DNA of 64,000 nt from Chitinibacter sp. FCG-7. GTDB taxonomy: Bacteria; Pseudomonadota; Gammaproteobacteria; Burkholderiales; Chitinibacteraceae. Below are positions 58,643-64,000 of the stretch, piece after piece (the first letter of the stretch is position 1; each line of letters starts with the position of its first letter). The notes beneath the pieces are model-generated. The model saw only the letters and a program-made list of their open reading frames with translations. It was not told the origin of the DNA and did no database searches. The DNA lies in the NCBI RefSeq assembly GCF_040047665.1, contig NZ_CP157355.1, forward strand, positions 1,922,001 through 1,986,000. Reading direction: 5' to 3'. The position numbers and the translations under genes were made by a program.

Positions 58643-59365
58643 TTAGTGCCTGATCATCAGATTTTCCGCGCCGTTGGGCCACAGCGCCCGCAAGCGCATC
58701 AGCCAGCGGACTTTGCCGACGTGAATTTCGGCCAGGCCACGCTCTACGCCGCGAATGATTTCTGCGGCTGCCTGCTCCGGGCTGATTTTGCCCCGCCCCC
58801 GGCCTTGTGTCATGGCCGTATCAACCAGCGGCAGAATGGCTTCGCACACTTTGATCGGGCTGCCGGTTAGCGCGATCTGTCCATTCAGTGATTTGCAAAA
58901 AACGTGCAGCGCCGCCTTGTTGGCGCAGTACACTGCCGCGCTCTGTTTGGGGGCGATTGCCAGCCCTGAGGTGATAAAAATCCAGCGCCCGCGCGCGCTA
59001 TGCACATTGTCAAATAGCGCCTGGGTCAGCAAAACCGGTGCAGTAAAGTTGATCTGGGTTTCGTCTTCAATACTGAGCGCTTCACCCCCGGGCGAGAACC
59101 AGTTGCGTGCCTGCTGGACACCGGCATTGTGCACCACCCGATCCAGCGCTCGCCGACCAATATGCTGGCACAAGGCCGCCAGATCGGCCTGCTCGCGCAA
59201 ATCGCAAACCTGCCAGTCGACTTGGGGCAGCGCCGCGCGCGCCTGATCGACGCTGTGCGGCGTGCTGCCCGTTGCGATGACCGCAAAGCCCCGTGCCAGA
59301 TATTGCTCGACCAAAGCACGCCCTATGCCTCGCGTGCCGCCTGTGATGAGAATGGTTTTCGCCAC
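58643..59365 (-). CDS. short-chain dehydrogenase/reductase
   Basis: A 240-residue SDR. The cofactor motif TGGTRGIGRALVEQ is at residues 8-21, VHNAGVQQAR is the NAG motif, and the catalytic triad is in FITSGLAIAPKQSAAVYCANKAA (Ser, Tyr, Lys; written here in parts FITSGLA and AAVYCANKAA). Sequence type resembles oxidoreductases acting on hydrophobic or sugar substrates; the actual one is unknown. First gene of a three-gene operon. Confidence 0.88.
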   Translation of the reverse strand: MAKTILITGGTRGIGRALVEQYLARGFAVIATGSTPHSVDQARAALPQVDWQVCDLREQADLAALCQHIGRRALDRVVHNAGVQQARNWFSPGGEALSIEDETQINFTAPVLLTQALFDNVHSARGRWIFITSGLAIAPKQSAAVYCANKAALHVFCKSLNGQIALTGSPIKVCEAILPLVDTAMTQGRGRGKISPEQAAAEIIRGVERGLAEIHVGKVRWLMRLRALWPNGAENLMIRH

Positions 59366-59672
59366 TTTGCCACCCTTGGATATTTAAATCGGATCAGGGC
59401 AGCATACGCAGCAGTCAACGAAAAAGATTGAATAAACGCGCCAATATGCACGCTGGGCTGATGCGGCTATTGATTGATCGCATGACTGGTATCGGGCGAT
59501 GGCTTGACGGCAAAGCGGATGTGCTCAATTGACGTGATCAAGCAGTCGAGTTTGTGGCTTTTTGATGGGTATATGGCTGTAGTACTTTTAGCTATTGATC
59601 TACAGCAATATACCCAATGCTTATGTGAGTCCCGTATCCGCCCTTGGGCGGCAGTATGGTCATGGCTGCTGC
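59366..59672. other. 307-nt gene-free stretch with repeat copy 15
   Basis: Between the SDR start and the end of the lipoprotein gene I see only repeat copy 15 (59567) and no supported open frame. It should contain the SDR operon promoter near its left end, but no clear match was found. Confidence 0.5.
59567..59615. repeat. GGGTAT palindromic repeat, copy 15
   Basis: The left arm GGGTATATGGCTGTAG and right arm CTACAGCAATATACCC are nearly perfectly complementary over 16 nt. Confidence 0.9.
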
Positions 59673-60041
59673 TTATTGGACGGGCATGGTGTGCATAGGC
59701 AGATCGGCTTCGATACTGGCGACAGCCGGGTCCTGAGCGATTTGGGCTAGATAGGGTTGCAGGCTGTCATTGCTGAGCGCAGGTTTAAGCGTGGCAACAT
59801 AAAACTGGCTGCCCATATCGCGCTCGTACTCCATGCCCAGCTGGTAGTGCTCGGCGAGCCGGGCAATCTGGCTGGCCGGATCGGTGGGCGATTTTAATTG
59901 CACAATCACGCGTTCGATCAAGGCAGCTTTTGGTGAGCTGGGGAGCGTGTTGCTGTTACCCGCAGTGACGCAGGCGCTGATGGCGCAGCAACTGAGCAGC
60001 AGGGCGATTTTTTTCAACAAGTCGGTGCAGTTTTTCAGCAT
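59673..60041 (-). CDS. small lipoprotein resembling a subtilase propeptide
   Basis: A 122-residue lipoprotein (signal and lipobox LLSCCAISAC around residues 15-24). Its mature part parallels the propeptide of the adjacent subtilase: IERVIVQLKSP with VDRIVVKLKAS, LSNDSLQPYLAQI with LSGAELNAYLQKL, and VASIEADLPMHTM with FEAVEADVWMYPM. Such folds (inhibitor I9-like) inhibit and help fold subtilases. It lies downstream on the same strand as the protease, so it may be a membrane-tethered inhibitor or chaperone. Homology is by eye only. Confidence 0.6.
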   Translation of the reverse strand: MLKNCTDLLKKIALLLSCCAISACVTAGNSNTLPSSPKAALIERVIVQLKSPTDPASQIARLAEHYQLGMEYERDMGSQFYVATLKPALSNDSLQPYLAQIAQDPAVASIEADLPMHTMPVQ

Positions 60042-60149
60042 GGTCGGTCTCCGGCAAAACAGTCTGGCCCCCGCCGGAGCGGGGGCTTGGGCTTTAAATG
60101 CTAATTAAATACTCAGATTGATGGCAAACCCCACTCGCGCAGCGAGGCT

Positions 60150-60177
60150 CCCCTCAAGGAGGGGACGGGAGGGGTGG
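60150..60177. repeat. REP-type element
   Basis: CCCCTC (60150-60155), AAG, GAGGGG (60159-60164), then the G-rich foot ACGGGAGGGGTGG. It lies in the 250-nt gap between the lipoprotein and subtilase genes, with a further hairpin CCCCCGCCGGAGCGGGGG near 60070. Confidence 0.6.
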
Positions 60178-60291
60178 AAATAAAACGTAAAGGCTGCAGA
60201 TTCAAGGCCTTATTTCTTAGGCTCGGCTTTGCCGAGACTTAAAAATCGTGATTTTCCACTTTGTCAGCAGCCTGTAGTTAAATACGCCGCA

Positions 60292-62301
60292 TTACTTGCG
60301 TTTGACTGCCGCATTAGCCTGCGGTGCCCAAGGGCCCCACTGGGCTGCGCCCGGCTGCTCGCCGCGCGTCCACCATTTGGCAGCAAAGGTCTGGCCGTTG
60401 AAGCTGACGCATTGGCCTGCCGTATAGATCGTGCTGGCCGACCAGGCCGGGCAAGACGGGCTGGCGCTGGGGGCTGCCGTCGGTGCCAGTGTTGGCGCCA
60501 GCGTCGGTGCTGGTGTAATCACTGGCGTGGCCGTTGGCTTGGGCGTGATCACCGGGCTGCTGGTTGGTGCCGGTGTTGCATTCCCGCCGGTGCACGCGCC
60601 GATGTCCTGCCACAGGGTTGGCGTTGATTTCGGATTCCAGTTGGCACCGATATGCGCTGTGTGTGTGCTGGTAGCGCGGTAGTTGCGGCCTGCGTAGGTT
60701 ACCAGATCACCGGCAGCAAAGGTTTTGCCTTCAAGCCAGGCGGCATGGCAGCCGGTGACTGGCGCTGGTGTCGGGGTAATGACCGGGGCTGGCGTTGGTG
60801 TTACCACGGGTGGCGTCGGGGTTGGGGTGATCACGGGTGTGGGCGTTGGATTGGGCTCGGTGTTGTCGCCCGCCGACTGCTTAGCCAGACGTACAGCCGC
60901 TGCTGCATTCAGAATCCCCGAGCCGCAGTTGCTGGTGCTGCAGCCGCCAGAGGTCGGGAACGCCGTGGCCGATTGGCGCAGCAGGCTGACCACGTCGTTA
61001 TATTTCAGTTTCGGGTTGGCACTGAGCATCAGCGCGACTGCGGCAGCCACATGAGGCGTGGCCATTGAGGTGCCGTTCATGCCTTTGTAGCCTGCGCCAT
61101 TGGCCGACAAATCCACGCGATCCGCGCTCAGATTCACGGTGGAGGTAATCCGCGTATTGCCATTGCCGCCCGGTGCGGCCAGCGTGACTTTACTACCAAA
61201 ATTCGAGTAGCTGGCTTTTTCACCGGCTTTGCCCGTCGCGGCCACGGTAATCACATTGGCGCAATTGGCTGGGGAGACTTTGCTGGCGTCCTGGTTTTCA
61301 TTACCTGCGGCCACGACCACAATCGCGCCGGCATTGCTCGCGTCGTTGATGGCCGACTGGTAGAAGCTCGGGCAAGTGCTGGAGCCGCCGCCCAGACTCA
61401 TATTGATGACTTTGGCCGGGTTCGGGTTGGGAATGCTGGGGTGAACACCGGCAGCCCAACGGATGGCATCGGCAATATCAACGGCAGAGCCGCCGCCTTT
61501 ACCCAGTGCGCGCACAGGCAGAATGCGGGCATTGTAAGCGCCACCAATCACGCCAACGCCGTTATAGCCCAGCGCGGCAATCGTGCCGGCCACGTGCGAG
61601 CCGTGGAAAGAGCTGCTGCCGGTACGCTGGCAAATCTGGTTGCTCACATCGCTGCTGGTACACCAGTCGCCCTGATCCAGGCCGCTTGGAATCGGCTTGA
61701 TCGTGCGCGAGCCAGTGGTCCAGTCGCACGTTGCGGCGCGGTAGCAATCGCTGATAAAGGTGTAGCCAGCGGAAACATAATTGCCGCTGTATGGGCTGAG
61801 CTGGCCCAGATCGGCGTGCGGTACCGAGCCGGTATCGACTACGCCGACCACGATGCCCTCGCCAGTGGCAAATTCCCAAGCGCCGATAAAATCAGCGCCG
61901 TAGCTGCTGCCCGGCACCACTTGCTGCATGCCCCAGAGCGAATTCCACAGGCTGTCTGTCGGTTGGGTGACGCCCATCGGGTACATCCAGACGTCGGCTT
62001 CAACCGCTTCAAACTGGCCTGATGCCTGCAGCTTTTGCAGATAAGCGTTCAGCTCGGCGCCAGACAGGCCTTTGGGTAGCTGTAGAACGTGTGATTCGCC
62101 GTCGGCCATGGTAAAGCTGTGCTGCGCTTTGCCCTGGGCGGCTTCTTTGAGCGTTTGTCCCAGATCTTCGGCGTTCATGCTGCGCATCATCGGCGATGCT
62201 TTGAGCTTGACGACAATCCGGTCTACCGTGTTGGCGTGTGCGCCGATGGCCATGGACGCAAGGGCGCCAGCCACCAGCAATGAGCTGCGTGTGAATTTCA
62301 T
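60292..62301 (-). CDS. secreted subtilisin-type serine protease with two chitin-binding modules
   Basis: A 669-residue S8 peptidase. Order: signal peptide (1-23, ending HAHA-like GAHA), I9-like propeptide (about 25-110), catalytic domain with Asp in VGVVDTGSVPHADLG, His in FHGSHVAGTIA, oxyanion Asn in VVAAGNENQD and Ser in NGTSMATPHVAAAVALM. A Pro/Thr linker of PTPTP repeats follows, then two ChtBD3 modules (AAWLEGKTFAAGDLVTYAGR ... ANWNPKSTPTLW, and PAWSASTIYTAGQCVSFNGQ ... AAQWGPWAP) joined by a second Thr/Pro/Ala linker. GGAG precedes ATG 62301. It suggests proteolysis on chitin-bound material such as cuticle. Confidence 0.93.
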   Translation of the reverse strand: MKFTRSSLLVAGALASMAIGAHANTVDRIVVKLKASPMMRSMNAEDLGQTLKEAAQGKAQHSFTMADGESHVLQLPKGLSGAELNAYLQKLQASGQFEAVEADVWMYPMGVTQPTDSLWNSLWGMQQVVPGSSYGADFIGAWEFATGEGIVVGVVDTGSVPHADLGQLSPYSGNYVSAGYTFISDCYRAATCDWTTGSRTIKPIPSGLDQGDWCTSSDVSNQICQRTGSSSFHGSHVAGTIAALGYNGVGVIGGAYNARILPVRALGKGGGSAVDIADAIRWAAGVHPSIPNPNPAKVINMSLGGGSSTCPSFYQSAINDASNAGAIVVVAAGNENQDASKVSPANCANVITVAATGKAGEKASYSNFGSKVTLAAPGGNGNTRITSTVNLSADRVDLSANGAGYKGMNGTSMATPHVAAAVALMLSANPKLKYNDVVSLLRQSATAFPTSGGCSTSNCGSGILNAAAAVRLAKQSAGDNTEPNPTPTPVITPTPTPPVVTPTPAPVITPTPAPVTGCHAAWLEGKTFAAGDLVTYAGRNYRATSTHTAHIGANWNPKSTPTLWQDIGACTGGNATPAPTSSPVITPKPTATPVITPAPTLAPTLAPTAAPSASPSCPAWSASTIYTAGQCVSFNGQTFAAKWWTRGEQPGAAQWGPWAPQANAAVKRK

Positions 62302-62483
62302 TTCAGGATCTCCATCCATTTTTGGTAAGGTAAATTCCCCATTGCACCGTTTGCGCCGGTTTTATAAGTATCGCGTGATGGGGAGAGCGCAGCTTATTGC
62401 ATTTGTCATATTGCCAAGACTTGAGGATTTCCCTAATGCAGACCAGTGTTGTGGGCTGGCTAACACGGCTAGCAATGCTCAAG

Positions 62484-62532
62484 GGGTATCAGCTTGAAAT
62501 GGTTGCTGGATAAGTGCTGCAGCGTCATACCT
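62484..62532. repeat. GGGTAT palindromic repeat, copy 16 (decayed)
   Basis: The left arm GGGTATCAGCTTGAAAT and right arm GCTGCAGCGTCATACC; arms are eroded but length is the usual 49 nt. Confidence 0.5.
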
Positions 62533-62647
62533 TGATGGTGTAAGTCAAGGTGCAAGATAGCTTAATACCACTTTGTCGCAAAAAGTGTCATCAGGCGGTC
62601 ATCTGCCCTTGGCGCTGCGTTGGCCGTGACTAAAACTGGCAGGCAAA

Positions 62648-62680
62648 GAAAAACCCCTTGCCGGGAGATTGGCAAGGGGT
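62648..62680 (-). terminator. terminator of the edge chemoreceptor
   Basis: A 10-bp stem ACCCCTTGCC (62653-62662) / GGCAAGGGGT (62671-62680) with an A-run at 62648-62653 giving a U tract on the minus strand. Confidence 0.85.
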
Positions 62681-62736
62681 ATGTTGATACAGCTATTAAT
62701 CAATAATGTTTTGGTGTTGATACTACTAGGTGGTAT

Positions 62737-64000
62737 TTATTGCATCGCCAGCAATCTGGGCATTCCGGCGTCCGGTTGGGCTGCTTTGCTTAAAATGGCT
62801 TGAATACCACTGGGTGTGGCGTGGCTGAGTTTGAAGACGCTCACCGCCGCCGACAGTGCTTTGGCCTGCTCTTGCAGCGATTCGGCTGCGGCGGCGGCTT
62901 CTTCCACTAGCGCGGCGTTTTGCTGCGTCACTTCGTCCATATGCGTCACCGCCTGATTCACCTGCGCAATGCCCGCGCTTTGCTCGATGGACGCGTTGGC
63001 GATTTCACCGATCAGGATGCGCACGCGTTCGATACTCGATTCCACTTGCGCCATTGTTGTACCTGCTTGGTTGGCTTGCTGGCTGCCGTGGTCAACCTGC
63101 GCCACCGAATCGCTGATCAAGACCTTGATTTCCTTGGCGGCCACGGCCGAGCGCTGCGCCAGATTGCGCACTTCAGAGGCCACCACGGCAAAGCCGCGGC
63201 CTTGCTCGCCAGCGCGCGCGGCTTCCACCGCTGCGTTCAGCGCCAGAATATTGGTCTGGAAGGCAATGCTGTCGATCACGCTGATGATGTCAACAATCTT
63301 GCGCGACGATTCCTGAATCGAGCCCATGGTCTGCACGACCTGCCGCACCATCACGCCGCCATCCTGCGTCACTTGGGCTGACGCATGCGCCAGCTGATTG
63401 GCTTCTTTGGCGTTATCGGCGTTCTGGCGCACGGTACCGGTTAACTCCTCGGTGCTGGCGGCGGTTTCTTCCAGATTGGCGGCCTGTGATTCGGTGCGGC
63501 GCGACAAATCGGCATTCCCCTGCGCGATTTCGCCAACGGCTTGCTGGATCGTAATGCCGGCCTGCTGAATCTCGCCCACCAGATGCTGCAGATTATCTAC
63601 CGTGGTATTGACCGCATCGCTGGTTTCGCCAAACAGCCCCGGATAATGCTGGGTGATTTTCTGCGTCAGATCGCCATCGGCCAGCGCCTGGGCAACGCGC
63701 ATCACGTCGCGCAGGCCGGTATCTGTGATGCGGGACAATTCATTGAGCCGCTCGGCCAGACTGAGCGAAAAGCCTTTTTTGTCGCCGGTATTGAGCCGCG
63801 TACTGAAGTCGCCATGCTCGGCGGCTGCGCTGACCATGGCGTTGACTTCATTAATAATCGTATTGAGTGTGCCCACGGTGGCATTGACACCGGTTTTGGT
63901 GCGGCCAAATAGGCCTGGGTAGTCCTTGCTAATGCTCTGGCTTAAATCACCCTGCGCCAACGCTTCGGACACGCGCAGCACGTCGTTAAAACCCACATCG
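62737..64000 (-). CDS. methyl-accepting chemotaxis protein with tandem HAMP-like repeats, 5' end off the window
   Basis: At least 420 residues; the N-terminus continues beyond 64000. Two tandem HAMP-like units are visible: [20 protein letters not shown] and [20 protein letters not shown], each followed by YPGLFG and a helix ending in a [16 protein letters not shown] motif. The signalling hairpin is [20 protein letters not shown] with [20 protein letters not shown]. The C-terminus is short, with no tethering pentapeptide. The full protein probably has more HAMP-like units or a sensor domain before these. Confidence 0.9.
   Translation of the reverse strand, partial: DVGFNDVLRVSEALAQGDLSQSISKDYPGLFGRTKTGVNATVGTLNTIINEVNAMVSAAAEHGDFSTRLNTGDKKGFSLSLAERLNELSRITDTGLRDVMRVAQALADGDLTQKITQHYPGLFGETSDAVNTTVDNLQHLVGEIQQAGITIQQAVGEIAQGNADLSRRTESQAANLEETAASTEELTGTVRQNADNAKEANQLAHASAQVTQDGGVMVRQVVQTMGSIQESSRKIVDIISVIDSIAFQTNILALNAAVEAARAGEQGRGFAVVASEVRNLAQRSAVAAKEIKVLISDSVAQVDHGSQQANQAGTTMAQVESSIERVRILIGEIANASIEQSAGIAQVNQAVTHMDEVTQQNAALVEEAAAAAESLQEQAKALSAAVSVFKLSHATPSGIQAILSKAAQPDAGMPRLLAMQ

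Larger units (their letters stand above)
62302..62736. other. 435-nt gene-free stretch
   Basis: It contains the subtilase promoter side, repeat copy 16 (62484) and the terminator of the last chemoreceptor (62648). No open frame is supported. Confidence 0.5.

Noticed and set aside
62676..62730. GGGGTATGTTGATAC after the edge-receptor terminator as a repeat
   Set aside because: No ATACCC arm follows; the GGGGTAT is part of the terminator stem.

Overview
The window reads as ordinary chromosome from a betaproteobacterium of the order Neisseriales, most like the Chitinibacter/Deefgea/Chromobacterium side. This is inferred from the gene order mnmG-rsmG-parA-parB-atpIBEFHAGDC, the protein sequences, several methyl-accepting chemotaxis proteins, and two secreted proteins carrying small chitin-binding modules. 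No rRNA, tRNA, CRISPR array, prophage or complete insertion sequence was seen.

Layout. 1-6.2 kb: GIY-YIG nuclease, an unknown secreted protein, ampG, xthA, pyrE, a DUF4124 protein, polyphosphate glucokinase. 6.2-17.8 kb: mnmG-rsmG, parA-parB, and the nine-gene ATP synthase operon with a strong sigma70 promoter. 17.8-20.9 kb: acetyltransferase, ubiK, and glnK-amtB behind a sigma54-type promoter. 21-30 kb: three chemoreceptors, a split PAS/receptor pair in an operon with an HD-GYP protein, a chitin-binding protein and glycerate kinase. 30-36.5 kb: TehA-like transporter, FKBP isomerase, YaeQ, RhlE helicase, a monooxygenase-fold protein and an EAL phosphodiesterase. 36.5-38.5 kb: a scrambled patch with broken second copies of the EAL and monooxygenase genes, a beheaded gene and an AT-rich secreted orphan. 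38.6-47.7 kb: MTHFR-like enzyme, TerB, TraB/GumN, a GntR-ABC transporter operon, YqhD with its TetR regulator, and pilU. 47.7-53.4 kb: secA, an M23 peptidase, dciA, a 600-nt gene-free stretch with repeats and a probable small RNA, and uppP. 53.6-64 kb: erythromycin-esterase-like lipoprotein, M14 peptidase, EamA transporter, an SDR/membrane/AraC operon, a small lipoprotein resembling a protease propeptide, a chitin-binding subtilase, and a chemoreceptor cut by the window end.

The most unusual signal is a family of short imperfect palindromes of about 49 nt, with arms of the type GGGTATATTGCTGTAG ... CTACAGCAATATACCC. I count 16 copies in 64 kb. All lie between genes, often touching a stop codon and once touching a start codon. 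They differ from the three GTAG- or C-rich-footed REP-type elements also present (35.27, 52.1 and 60.15 kb). I know of no described family with these arms, but I could not search.

Functional themes are core energy and envelope metabolism (ATP synthase, SecA, UppP, AmpG), nitrogen sensing (GlnK-AmtB), motility and energy sensing linked to c-di-GMP (receptors, HD-GYP, EAL, PilU), and chitin-associated secretion (subtilase with two chitin-binding modules, and the two-module protein at 26.2 kb).
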